From Photobacterium indicum (GTDB taxonomy: Bacteria > Pseudomonadota > Gammaproteobacteria > Enterobacterales > Vibrionaceae), in the NCBI RefSeq assembly GCF_003026215.1, contig NZ_PYOC01000001.1, positions 1,240,001 to 1,304,000 of the forward strand: 64,000 bases of DNA. The letters run 5' to 3'. The notes under the pieces are model-generated. The model had not been told where the DNA came from. It ran no database searches and worked only from the letters and a program-made list of their open reading frames with translations. The position numbers and the translations under genes are program-made. This document shows positions 24,412 through 32,396 of this stretch, one piece after another; position 1 is the stretch's first letter, and the number at the start of each line of letters is the position of its first letter.

Positions 24412-25198
24412 TGGATATACTCCAGACGATTTTAACACTGTAATAAAAAGCTATTATGATTCTTTTATTTCTCAACCTGAATTTGAAACGGTTTCAACAT
24501 CTCGATTTGAGGGTTCGGCTGAATATGCAGTATTTTATGGCTCCGCTCAAATTGATATGGCTATACAGTCTATTTATGCGGAAACCTTTCAAAAGGTTAT
24601 GACTTACTTATCTACAATTAATTTAAAAATCCAATCACCAACAACGGTTCCAGACGCAATTTCAGAGAGTATAAAAAACAATTTAGGCTTCGATTCCAAG
24701 TGTAAACCAATGACGGAAGAGAACCGCGGTACGTCACATATAGCAATTGATTATGAAGAAAGCCCAGATGCAAATTTAGCGATTGCGAATTTGCTTAAAA
24801 AACACATTGTTGATGGTGTTATTACTGTTGGTTCAATAAAGCAGGATGTTGTTTTTTCAAATGGGAGTATTGGAACGTACTCATGGGTTAGCTCTGCAAA
24901 TTCAGAAGTGCTATTTAAACTTACTGTCACGGTTTCAAGAAACTCAAGCTTTGCTGTCGATACTGCGGAAAATATTATCGCTAAGTTTAATGATAATTTT
25001 AGTGAGCTTTATAGCATGGGGTTAGATCTAGAGCCTGAGCGATATTATGAAATAGAGCGTGATGCACAGTATGCATCTGACATTCTTACTGAATATAGTT
25101 TTGATTCTGGAGTGTCTTGGAGTAGTGAACCGTTTGAATCTGAGTTCAATGTTAAATTCACTCCTGTTTTATCAGCCTCGAATATCATAATTAAGTGA
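24395..25198 (+). CDS. baseplate J-like protein
   Basis: The start is at ATG 24395 (MAWNTNGYTPDDF) with GGTGGGAAG upstream; the frame opens earlier at 24347 without support. A 267-aa protein with an N-terminal DDFNTVIKSYYDSF helix, a central domain and a beta-rich C-terminal half (EVLFKLTVTVSRNSSF), resembling gpJ-type baseplate wedge proteins but shorter. It is followed by an I-like gene, the usual J-I order. Confidence 0.55.
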   Translation: MAWNTNGYTPDDFNTVIKSYYDSFISQPEFETVSTSRFEGSAEYAVFYGSAQIDMAIQSIYAETFQKVMTYLSTINLKIQSPTTVPDAISESIKNNLGFDSKCKPMTEENRGTSHIAIDYEESPDANLAIANLLKKHIVDGVITVGSIKQDVVFSNGSIGTYSWVSSANSEVLFKLTVTVSRNSSFAVDTAENIIAKFNDNFSELYSMGLDLEPERYYEIERDAQYASDILTEYSFDSGVSWSSEPFESEFNVKFTPVLSASNIIIK

Positions 25199-25207
25199 AG
25201 GTTAAAC

Positions 25208-25744
25208 ATGACTCAGCTTTTCAATGATGATGAATCAAATGTATTTTTTCACAAAATTATCAAAGAGGCTAAAAGTAAAAATATAGTCGTTGATTTGGTT
25301 GCGATGAATAATGAAATTTTAGGATCGAAAGCACTTGGGTATGTTTTATATGACTCTGATGCAATAGAGCTTGGTTTTGAAATTGATCGTGAATTTTTTG
25401 CAGAACATTATATGAGTATCTTTGAGGCTATGGCTAGCAATGGCGTTAGAGAGTCTTGGATAAAACTTATTAAAGCTCTTTTGGGGGAAGATACTTTAGT
25501 TGAATTTGAAATACCAAACGCTGGTCATTTACGCGTGAATGTAAAAGAAAAAATAACGGAGCCACCACAAGGACTAATTCTTGAAAATGGTGGTGAGTAT
25601 GGCGGTATTGCAGAAACAGCGGGTATTAACAAAGGAATAATGATGAATCGCGTAAGCAGTAATTACACGATAAACCAAGCGAGAAATGTATTAGAGAACT
25701 TAGCGGTTGAAGGAATCTTTACCGAATTTAATTTAGTGGGGTAA
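25208..25744 (+). CDS. baseplate/tail protein in gpI position
   Basis: A 178-aa protein with AAGG upstream of the ATG. It contains HYMSIFEAMASNGVRESWIKLIKALLG and a VEFEIPNAGHLRVNVKEK strand pair, typical of the small baseplate protein before tail fibre genes (DUF2612-like proteins have similar phrases). Family assignment is tentative. Confidence 0.5.
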   Translation: MTQLFNDDESNVFFHKIIKEAKSKNIVVDLVAMNNEILGSKALGYVLYDSDAIELGFEIDREFFAEHYMSIFEAMASNGVRESWIKLIKALLGEDTLVEFEIPNAGHLRVNVKEKITEPPQGLILENGGEYGGIAETAGINKGIMMNRVSSNYTINQARNVLENLAVEGIFTEFNLVG

Positions 25745-25746
25745 GT

Positions 25747-26442
25747 ATGAATTACAAAGACCCAGCGTTTAAGTCTGCACTTGAAGATGCGGTGAAATCA
25801 GTGTTGGCTGAGCAGCAACCGAACTCAAAAAATATGAAAGCAGGAGTGCCAACAGAGTTCATTACATTTGATCAGTTGCGGGTGGCTGAATTTGGTGAAA
25901 TATCAGATTTGCTACTGATGCCAGTTCAAGGCACTAATGAAACAGTAGTGTTTCGAGTATCTGATATTGGCAAATTTATAGCTCCAGCAGCATCGAATAC
26001 AGTGGCTGGTATTACTAAGTTGAGTAGTGCGACTGATAGTGACTCTGAAATTGCAGCAGCAACACCATATGCTGTTTACCTAGTATCGCAAGCAATCTCT
26101 AATGTATCTGATGCGGCTTATTTGAAAACTGGTGGGAACATTACTGGTGATTGTTCAGCGGATAATTTGACAAGTCGAGGGCGTGTTTCAGCCACAGGAT
26201 CTCTTGAGGGGGCGAGCTCTTCTGTAAATGGGACCGCTTCTGCTGGTTTGGTTAAATCGAGAGCTGATGTTGTGGCATATGACTCATCAGCAGCACCGTC
26301 AACTATATATAAAAAATTGAGTCGTGTTATAGGGTCGGATGCAGTTGAATCACTTGGTACGATGGATATGCTAGAGATCATTGCTACTAAGTTTGACGAT
26401 CTTACTGTTAAGTTAAAGCGAGGTGGAGTGCCAGTAAAATGA
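25747..26442 (+). CDS. tail fibre protein with phage-fibre repeat
   Basis: A 231-aa protein. Residues about 80-110 carry SNTVAGITKLSSATD followed by AATPYAVYLVSQAI, the short tail-fibre repeat seen in many phage fibres. Further on are LKTGGNITGDCSADNLTSRG and a Ser/Ala-rich shaft. It would form part of the host-recognition fibre with the next gene, which it overlaps by 4 nt. Confidence 0.75.
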   Translation: MNYKDPAFKSALEDAVKSVLAEQQPNSKNMKAGVPTEFITFDQLRVAEFGEISDLLLMPVQGTNETVVFRVSDIGKFIAPAASNTVAGITKLSSATDSDSEIAAATPYAVYLVSQAISNVSDAAYLKTGGNITGDCSADNLTSRGRVSATGSLEGASSSVNGTASAGLVKSRADVVAYDSSAAPSTIYKKLSRVIGSDAVESLGTMDMLEIIATKFDDLTVKLKRGGVPVK

Positions 26443-27491
26443 ATATCGAATTAACCTCTATGAGTGATGATGATTTTATTTTTCATTGCCGAACAATTAA
26501 TCCTGACTCCTATCAAGAATGGCTTGATGACAATATTCATAATTTAAGTTGTTGGCAGGCATTACGAGCGATAAGAGAAAGCCCAAGATTTAGAACGTTA
26601 CCTCCTTCAGGTCGGATTTCAGCTTCAGACATTAATAGTGAACTTGGGCGGCCAGCCACACAGAAATTATCGTTAAATGATTCAGAGGCAAGGGCGTTAG
26701 CAGGAAAACCAAGTGGGAGAATCGCATACAGTGATTTCTACGGAAAAACATTCAATCCGTATATTGGGCAAACTGTATATCAAAACGTTGGCACCTTTAC
26801 CCATACTTTAAATCCTAAAACAAAATATGTTGAAATTATAGGCATCGGCGGTGGTGGCGGTGGAGGCAAGGCTATAGAAGATCAATGTGGCGGTGGCGGC
26901 GGTGGTTCGTCAAAAGTTGTCACTGCTGGATATTCAGTAACTTCAAGCGGCTCAATGACTGTTGTTGTCGGTTATGGGGGTAGCAGTAATCAGAACGGGC
27001 AATCATCATCTGTTAATGGATCCGGCACTTCTTGGGCGTCTGCTGGTGGTAGTAAAGGCGGTCAGGGCAACAGATTTGAAGGTACTGGAGGTCATGGTGG
27101 CAACGGTGGCGGCAGTGCTGGTGGCGCTGGTGCTATATATGACTCTGTTAATGGTAGCGTATCGGCTAAAAGTGGCGGTTCACCTGACGGTGGTGGCGGT
27201 GGTGGTACATATAAAGGTTTGGCATCTGCAGGTGGTTTCGGGGGCTCTGCGGGGGCAAGTGTTGCTAGTGGGGCTAATTGTTCCGGCGGTGGCGGTGGTG
27301 GCAACTACTACGGTGGCCGAGGCGGTAATGGCGGTTATTATAACGGAGATACTAGCTTTCAAAACGGTAAAAATGCAACCGGACATGGTAATGGTGGGGG
27401 TGGTGCTGGCGGTTCTGTTTATGACACGTTTAACGGTGGTAAAGGGTCTGGTGGGTATATATTGATAAAAGAGTATAAGGTTAAACCGTAA
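26439..27491 (+). CDS. glycine-rich receptor-binding tail tip protein
   Basis: A 350-aa protein. The first 110 residues have two matching blocks, GRISASDINSELG and SGRIAYSDFYGK, usual in phage fibre base domains, with SLNDSEARALAG between. After about residue 125 there are many polyglycine runs with short variable loops (GGGGGGG, GNGGGSAGGAG, GGNGGYY), the polyglycine-sandwich build of T4 gp38-like adhesins and similar host-specificity domains. The loops would set receptor specificity. It is the last phage gene in view. Confidence 0.75.
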   Translation: MNIELTSMSDDDFIFHCRTINPDSYQEWLDDNIHNLSCWQALRAIRESPRFRTLPPSGRISASDINSELGRPATQKLSLNDSEARALAGKPSGRIAYSDFYGKTFNPYIGQTVYQNVGTFTHTLNPKTKYVEIIGIGGGGGGGKAIEDQCGGGGGGSSKVVTAGYSVTSSGSMTVVVGYGGSSNQNGQSSSVNGSGTSWASAGGSKGGQGNRFEGTGGHGGNGGGSAGGAGAIYDSVNGSVSAKSGGSPDGGGGGGTYKGLASAGGFGGSAGASVASGANCSGGGGGGNYYGGRGGNGGYYNGDTSFQNGKNATGHGNGGGGAGGSVYDTFNGGKGSGGYILIKEYKVKP

Positions 27492-27872
27492 AGCTGCGTT
27501 AAACATCCCATAGATAAGTGAGTTTCGATACAGTGAATAGAATCCCCCCCGTTAATCTGCATGACTCTCTCATGTTCCATTACCCTCCATTTTATTGTTA
27601 GAACAAGAACGACACTCTTTGTGAGTGTTGAACTCAAGTGCTTTTGATTAAAGTTACATTCTGTAAAGCTATGATTTCGTATCCTTTTTGCACAGTATTG
27701 CGCTCTGTAAGCAGTAATGTGCATTGATAGGCATACTTGCGTGCTGATTTTTGTTACGTTTAGAGGTCAAGATAGTGAATTTAATTTGGTAACATACGAT
27801 ATCTTCTTGTTTATTTTCTTCGTATATCTTTGATTAAATACTGATAGACGAAAGAAGTTCGCATAATAAAAT
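27492..27872. other. phage right end to island junction, no gene supported
   Basis: About 380 nt between the tail tip gene and the first cassette. I see a short hairpin (ACACTC/GAGTGT around 27,610-27,626) and a C7 run at 27,544, but no recognisable att core, tRNA fragment or convincing ORF. The prophage boundary should lie here if it ends at the fibre gene. Confidence 0.35.
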
Positions 27873-27904
27873 GTTAGACAGTTATCGTACTGAGAGGAGT
27901 TTTA

Positions 27905-28318
27905 GTGTTGGAAATTCATCAAATTGAAACTTTCGAAGATGTAAAAGATGAAACTCTTCGTTACCGTGTGAAGCGAGCTAGTACTGGTAGATCTTTAGAG
28001 TGCATTGCTAAATTGGACGGTAACGAGGTAGGTCTTTTATCACTTGACATCGGAAAGCGTCCAGAGGATCTCGATTTCATTTATGAGGTTTATGTTTTGC
28101 CTGATCATAGATCTAAAGGAGTTGGTGAAAAGTTAGTGAAATATGCGGAGTGTCAAGCAAGGTCACGTGGTTGTTTAGGTATACGACTTGAAGCTCGAGC
28201 GTTTGATCATACGATAGATACCCAGTGGCTAATATCTTGGTATGGTAAGCAAGGCTATGTAATAGCAAAAAACAGCAGTGAATATATGGAAAAGTCATTC
28301 TCTTTGGTATCGATCTAA
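27905..28318 (+). CDS. GNAT family N-acetyltransferase (integron cassette)
   Basis: GTG start behind GAGAGGAG. A 137-aa single-domain GNAT with the acetyl-CoA motif A: FIYEVYVLPDHRSKGVGEKL (the R/QxxGxG/A loop is RSKGVG), then RLEARAFD and WYGKQGYV near the end. The stop codon lies inside the inverse core of the attC site that follows, and a GTTAGAC core precedes the gene at 27873, so this is a complete cassette. The substrate is unknown; cassette GNATs range from drug-modifying to toxin enzymes, and no partner antitoxin is visible. Confidence 0.8.
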   Translation: MLEIHQIETFEDVKDETLRYRVKRASTGRSLECIAKLDGNEVGLLSLDIGKRPEDLDFIYEVYVLPDHRSKGVGEKLVKYAECQARSRGCLGIRLEARAFDHTIDTQWLISWYGKQGYVIAKNSSEYMEKSFSLVSI

Positions 28319-28429
28319 CAGGCTACTTAAGAGGGATTTGCAACGCGTGGTATTTTGATTATGCATTGGTTTATGTAAGGCGGTTTGCAGAGATTTTTGT
28401 ATTGGTCACCTCTCCGCTGGGCGTTAGTA
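28313..28429 (+). repeat. integron attC site (VCR-like)
   Basis: Inverse core ATCTAAC at 28313, then CTTAAGAGGGATTTGCAACG and CGTGG, a segment very close to the Vibrionaceae attC family. CACCTCTCCGCTGGGCGTTA at the right end pairs with the left arm. The recombination core GTTAGTA starts at 28423. The size of 117 nt is normal for Vibrio repeats. Confidence 0.8.
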
Positions 28430-28443
28430 CAATAGAGGAAATA

Positions 28444-29253
28444 ATGAATAATAACGAAAGTGTTAATTTTTTCATTCGTTTTGTGACTGAGAAATACAAT
28501 AGTGTTGTTTCTGCTACTGATCTGCTAGTAAGAAGCTTATCTGGCGAGAAGGCACAAGATAAAAAAGAGAAAGCATTAGCCGTAAACAATAGTACCGGTG
28601 ACTTGTTATCTGCACTGGCTAAAAACGATCAACCAGTATGGTTGACGGGACTAAATCAGCATACTAGATCTTATGCTGAGGGGAGATCAACTAGCTATCA
28701 TTTGATGCAGTTTATTCTAGAAAATCGCGTAAATATCACTACTCATTCTTGGGTCTTTGATCAAAAATCCGAAGCATTCGATTTCGATTCAGTTTTCGAG
28801 CGTTATCGTTCAGAAAGCAGGCTTCCAGAGCTCTTTGACGAGATAGTTAGAATATTAGAAGAAATCCAAAATAGCGGCGAAGTGGATAGCGTTACTATGA
28901 TGTCAGCTTTAGGCAAAGTCATAGCAACGTTGAAAAAGAGTAAAGATGGCTCTTACTTTTCAGTAAACAGTGCTTGGTCATTCCTTGTATCTTTTTTGCA
29001 AAATTATATGTGGGCAGAGCTAATTAAATTACCTGTGCTAGGTACAGCAATGGAAGCTCTTAAGCAGACAATTGAGCAAACGAACCAAGAGATGTTTAAA
29101 GTTCACACTGAAGTACAAAACGAGATGCAACGCACAGTGGAAGAGCAAGTTAAAGGCCTTAATAGGTCTAATTTTAAGTTCATCGGTTATGATAAAAATG
29201 GGCACAACCTTGAAATATCATCTGAAGTAAAAGCTCTTTCAACAACGGTGTGA
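28444..29253 (+). CDS. cassette-borne hypothetical protein (269 aa)
   Basis: The start is ATG 28444 (MNNNESVNFFIRF) behind AGAGGAAAT; the open frame extends back into the attC site, which is not coding. The protein is soluble and mostly helical, with the segment LFDEIVRILEEIQNSGEVD, a possible hydrophobic patch (WSFLVSFLQNYMWAELIKL) and a coiled-coil-like stretch (LKQTIEQTNQEMFKVHTEV). No family recognised. Cassette context implies an accessory role. Confidence 0.65.
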   Translation: MNNNESVNFFIRFVTEKYNSVVSATDLLVRSLSGEKAQDKKEKALAVNNSTGDLLSALAKNDQPVWLTGLNQHTRSYAEGRSTSYHLMQFILENRVNITTHSWVFDQKSEAFDFDSVFERYRSESRLPELFDEIVRILEEIQNSGEVDSVTMMSALGKVIATLKKSKDGSYFSVNSAWSFLVSFLQNYMWAELIKLPVLGTAMEALKQTIEQTNQEMFKVHTEVQNEMQRTVEEQVKGLNRSNFKFIGYDKNGHNLEISSEVKALSTTV

Positions 29254-29384
29254 TAATTGTACTAATCGTATCAACATGACTTACTACATTCGACATTGTA
29301 GGTTCACTTTTAGTTTTAGTGATTAAGGTACTAAAAATTCAGGTTAATCTGCATAGTAGCAAACGTGTTATGCAGGCGTTATAT
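29254..29384 (+). repeat. probable degenerate attC site
   Basis: The right end GCAGGCGTTATAT (core GTTATAT at 29378) is convincing and matches the core of the next attC. The left half is only weakly complementary (ATCAACATGACTTACTAC against the GTAGCAAACGTGTTATG side). It lies exactly between two cassette genes. Confidence 0.45.
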
Positions 29385-29401
29385 CGTATAGGAAATAATT
29401 A

Positions 29402-30196
29402 ATGTCAAGTGTATGGATATTTTCCAATAAAAAGAAGGGATCGTATGGGGAGTCTGATTGGGACACTGATACTATCCTCAAAAAGAAAAGATACTACTTT
29501 AAAGAATCTGAGCCTAACCGTAAAAATATAAAGAAAGGAGATTTGGTTTTGTTTAGGGTGTATGGTTCTGGTTTTTGGGGGAGTTGTGAAATTTCAGATG
29601 ATTGGGTTCCAGATGAAAAGTGGCGAGATAAAGGGCGTGACGTAGCAACAGGATGGTTTCCAATAAAAAGTGTTATCAATTGGAATGTTGTTCTACCTTA
29701 TGAAATTATTCGCTCAGAGTTATCTAATAAAAACTCACGTATGAGAATTGCAAAATCCAACTCTGAAGAAAAAAGCAAAATTGAATTTGCAAAAAAAATA
29801 TATATTGATCTAGGTTATGGCGCTACTGATGGTAATTTCTTTGTACTTGAATCTGGTGTTGAAGAAGCTGTTAAAGCAAATATTTCTCAATTAAAGCTAA
29901 AGTTGGCTGAAGATTCTATTCAGCAGCAATGTGACCTTGGTATTGGTGTTGGTCGAACAGATTTAATTTGCCGAGATGAAGATAATAACTTCGTTGTATT
30001 AGAACTAAAAGCTACCCAAACTTCTGATTATGTTGTTGGACAGATATTAAGATATATGGGTTACATTCAAGAGAATTGGGCTGAAAAAGAAAAGGTTAAA
30101 GTAAAAGGAATTATCATGACGCCGTCTTATGATGAGCATTTACGGCTTGCGGCTAAAGCTGCAAATATTCAAGTTCTGCGTTTAAGAATAACGTGA
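29402..30196 (+). CDS. EVE-like plus NucS/DUF91-like nuclease, putative defence gene
   Basis: A 264-aa protein. The N-terminal 130 residues look like a PUA/EVE-type module (KKGDLVLFRVYGSGFWGSC, then WFPIKSV). EVE domains read modified bases. The C-terminal part has a PD-(D/E)xK nuclease core of the NucS/DUF91 kind: GVGRTDLICRDEDNNFVVLE continuing into LKA, then QILRYMGYIQENWA. The Asp, the Glu-x-Lys and the Gln/Tyr helix are all present. Together this suggests modification-dependent restriction of foreign DNA. It is a full integron cassette between GTTATAT cores. A DNA-repair role is the alternative. No partner gene. Confidence 0.65.
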   Translation: MSSVWIFSNKKKGSYGESDWDTDTILKKKRYYFKESEPNRKNIKKGDLVLFRVYGSGFWGSCEISDDWVPDEKWRDKGRDVATGWFPIKSVINWNVVLPYEIIRSELSNKNSRMRIAKSNSEEKSKIEFAKKIYIDLGYGATDGNFFVLESGVEEAVKANISQLKLKLAEDSIQQQCDLGIGVGRTDLICRDEDNNFVVLELKATQTSDYVVGQILRYMGYIQENWAEKEKVKVKGIIMTPSYDEHLRLAAKAANIQVLRLRIT

Positions 30197-30203
30197 GTAT
30201 ACG

Positions 30204-30257
30204 ATATAACAAGGCAATGCGTTGCACTCGGCGGTTTTGGTATTGCTGGCGTTATAT
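30204..30257 (+). repeat. short integron attC site
   Basis: Inverse core ATATAAC (30204) and core GTTATAT (30251) are exact reverse complements. In between, GGCAAT pairs with ATTGCTGGC-type arms around CACTCGGCGGTTTTGG. At 54 nt it is at the short end of the attC range. Confidence 0.7.
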
Positions 30258-30272
30258 GCTCTTTGAGGGAAA

Positions 30273-30380
30273 ATGATGAGTTTCGTGGGTTCGCTACGTA
30301 AAAGTATTGTAAGTACTTTATCAATTTATAGTAAGAGTGATTTTAATCCACAATCAGGATGGAAAGTTTTTTTATCTTGA
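30273..30380 (+). CDS. upstream reading frame of split membrane protein gene
   Basis: ATGATG behind the strong ribosome site GAGGG. It encodes MMSFVGSLRKSIVSTL and on to FNPQSGWKV, then stops at 30380 just inside the next frame. A -1 shift at the GTTTTTTT run (30366-30373) would join it to the membrane protein as GWKVFFILSAWW. Either a programmed or mutational frameshift, or a leader peptide. Confidence 0.5.
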   Translation: MMSFVGSLRKSIVSTLSIYSKSDFNPQSGWKVFLS

Positions 30381-30907
30381 GTGCTTGGTGGATTGTTCCT
30401 ACGGTGGTAGCTGTTGCACTTGTTGAGGTTTTAGGGCGTAAGTTTTCAGTTACATATCTACAGAAGGCGATTGGTCAAGGTGTTAGCCCTGAATTATGGA
30501 ATACTCTTGGTGTTATTGCTTTAATTTCGATGGGGGTAAGTATTCTCCTATCAAGATTTGATGCTATTCATTCATTTTCGGCTAAAATTGCAAATAAACT
30601 ATTATTGGTGAGTTTTGAAGTCGGTCTGCTTGGGTTGGGTGTTATTATTGGTCAAACAATATTTGGATTTGAAAAATCTCAGTTTCTGAATTGGCAAGTA
30701 TGGTTTTTTGGCATTGGTTTTGTAAGTATGATTCTAATTGCCATCTTATTAAATTTTATTTTGTGGTTTTGTTCCCAAATAATTTATTCGCAAGATGGGA
30801 AAACAAACTTTATGCAAAAAACGGCTAGCAACCACTATTTTTTCATCTTTTTTTTAGGTTTATCTTTAATCTTTGTACCAATCATTTTATTGGTACTAGA
30901 AAGATGA
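30359..30907 (+). CDS. multi-span membrane protein (cassette)
   Basis: 182 aa with about five membrane segments (FFILSAWWIVPTVVAVALV, LWNTLGVIALISMG, LLLVSFEVGLLGLGVII, FGIGFVSMILIAILLNFIL, FFIFFLGLSLIFVPIILLV). The internal ATG has only a weak ribosome site, whereas the upstream overlapping frame has a strong one, so the natural protein may be longer by about 30 residues through a -1 shift at seven Ts. No family recognised. It lies in the cassette island. Confidence 0.55.
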   Translation: MESFFILSAWWIVPTVVAVALVEVLGRKFSVTYLQKAIGQGVSPELWNTLGVIALISMGVSILLSRFDAIHSFSAKIANKLLLVSFEVGLLGLGVIIGQTIFGFEKSQFLNWQVWFFGIGFVSMILIAILLNFILWFCSQIIYSQDGKTNFMQKTASNHYFFIFFLGLSLIFVPIILLVLER

Positions 30908-30937
30908 ATATATCAAGTTGACACGTTTAACCCCAGC

Positions 30938-31005
30938 CTTGGTATGGGATTTGATAGGCTTTGTGAGTACCTAGAGGTATACCTTATTGCAGGTGCCATA
31001 CAAAG
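30938..31005. repeat. long imperfect inverted repeat, possible degenerate attC
   Basis: Arms CTTGGTATGG and CCATACAAAG (9 of 10 paired) enclose about 48 nt. GTTTAAC, an attC-type inverse core, precedes it at 30925, but no matching GTTAAAC is seen on the right. Confidence 0.35.
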
Positions 31006-31032
31006 TTTTTATATAATTATAAGTAAGTGATT

Positions 31033-32016
31033 ATGGATTTTGAAAGAAAATTATCCTCTCTAGAAGAGGAGTTAGCTAGTCTTAAAAAAGAAGGTACGAA
31101 AATATCAGATGATACGCGAAAAGCATTGATTTTTGATATTGTAGAAAAAAGTAAAAATAGTAGGTACAAAGCATTAACTATTGGTGTTGGTATTATGGCT
31201 GTGATTTTATCACTTGTTGCAACGATTGGCTTCCAATCTGTGCAGAACAAAACAGCAGAATACATAGTTGGCTCTGAGTTAAAGAAACAAGTTTTAAGTG
31301 AATTATCACGAGAGAAATTGGAGTCTGAAAAGAACTTAATTGAAGCAAGGCTGATCGTTGAACAATTGAGAACTGAAGAAAATAAATTAGAAAACAGAAT
31401 TGAAAAATTGCTTAGTAAAGTTGATGCAAAGCAAAAATCATTAGAAAGAGTATCTAATGTTATTGCTAAACTGGGTGTTGCAAATAGAGATATAGCGACA
31501 ATAATTGAACCAGAAATGCTTAATGCGATTAATGACTCAAATATATTTATTTTTTTTAATTCATTTGGGATTTCTAATGTTTCTGTTATTAAGTTGTTAG
31601 CAACAGAAACCGAAGGATTTAATTTTCATAATATTACAAAAAATAGTATCCGCGATAATGTCAAACAGATTCAAGAGCGGTATGAATTGTCTGTTGATGG
31701 TAATTTAGGCCCATGTACCTCATTGGTTATTGGTTCATTACTTTTAGACAATTATGAGGTGGAGACGAGAAAAGAGTTGGAGATGTCATCATTTAATTCT
31801 GAAAAATGGTTAACGAATTCATATCAAACCTGCTCACAAAGAGATAAATCTCAGATTCAACGATATGTAGACTATCCCGATCTTCCAATGCATATACAGT
31901 TAAATAACTTTATTACAGCGACTGGAATACCAAGAAAGGATTTTCTCAAAAATTTAACAAAAAATATGCCAGAACCAATTGCGTATAAAGCATTGAGCTA
32001 TATTGGCTATGAGTAA
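31033..32016 (+). CDS. membrane-anchored coiled-coil protein with peptidoglycan-binding-like motif
   Basis: About 327 aa from ATG 31033 (GTG 31027 is in frame). Residues 1-45 form a charged N-terminal helix. One membrane span follows (ALTIGVGIMAVILSLVATIG), then a long coiled coil (about 75-145, LIVEQLRTEENKLENRIEKL). The C-terminal globular part contains VKQIQERYELSVDGNLGPCT, which fits the PG_binding_1 pattern of short helices with a DGxxGPxT loop. It could span the periplasm and touch the wall. Family and role are unknown. It stands alone in the accessory island. Confidence 0.6.
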   Translation: MDFERKLSSLEEELASLKKEGTKISDDTRKALIFDIVEKSKNSRYKALTIGVGIMAVILSLVATIGFQSVQNKTAEYIVGSELKKQVLSELSREKLESEKNLIEARLIVEQLRTEENKLENRIEKLLSKVDAKQKSLERVSNVIAKLGVANRDIATIIEPEMLNAINDSNIFIFFNSFGISNVSVIKLLATETEGFNFHNITKNSIRDNVKQIQERYELSVDGNLGPCTSLVIGSLLLDNYEVETRKELEMSSFNSEKWLTNSYQTCSQRDKSQIQRYVDYPDLPMHIQLNNFITATGIPRKDFLKNLTKNMPEPIAYKALSYIGYE

Positions 32017-32192
32017 TGCGTAGATTTTGTATAACAAATTTATCAACACGATTGATGACATCATTGGTTGTGATTGTTCTTTAATTCAATGTCTTAAGGA
32101 ATAATTTCAACGTGGTCGTTATGGTGGTATGCAGCAAAGCGGAAATTATTAATAAGTGGTAGATAAATAATCAAGTGGATTATTTTGATGAT

Positions 32193-32223
32193 ATTTGGCT
32201 CTGGAGGGTTACCAGAGCCAAAT
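32193..32223 (-). terminator. strong hairpin downstream of reverse small gene
   Basis: Perfect 12-bp stem ATTTGGCTCTGG/CCAGAGCCAAAT with a 7-nt loop. There is no T tract, but the position just after the reverse-strand stop suits a terminator or transcript stabiliser. Confidence 0.5.
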
Positions 32224-32228
32224 GGAAG

Positions 32229-32396
32229 TTAAGGCTTTAGTTGTTCAAGTACTTTGCTAAGTATAACGCAGCTTGAACTGACTAAGGTCATTGCGAAGAG
32301 ATTGGATGAATTCTCTAGTCCTAAGAAAACCCCTAACGCAGCAAGTAGGATAGCAAATACTGTAAGGAACAGTATATATATCGCTTTATATGACAA
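32229..32396 (-). CDS. 55-aa two-span membrane peptide on reverse strand
   Basis: TTG start with AAGGAG eight bases upstream. The product has two hydrophobic segments (IYILFLTVFAILLAALGVF and LFAMTLVSSSCVIL) and the tail KVLEQLKP. A long stable hairpin follows directly. The overlapping forward frame at 32254-32466 is likely a shadow. Reverse-strand cassettes with their own promoter are known in large integrons. Function unknown. Confidence 0.55.
   Translation of the reverse strand: MSYKAIYILFLTVFAILLAALGVFLGLENSSNLFAMTLVSSSCVILSKVLEQLKP

Noticed and set aside
27092..27304. Reverse-strand proline-rich frame over the tail tip gene
   Set aside because: It is the complement of the polyglycine runs of the tail protein, with no ribosome site or independent signal.
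27419..27724. 101-codon reverse frame at the phage right end
   Set aside because: Composition looks random, it runs into the glycine-rich gene, and no ribosome site or domain is visible.
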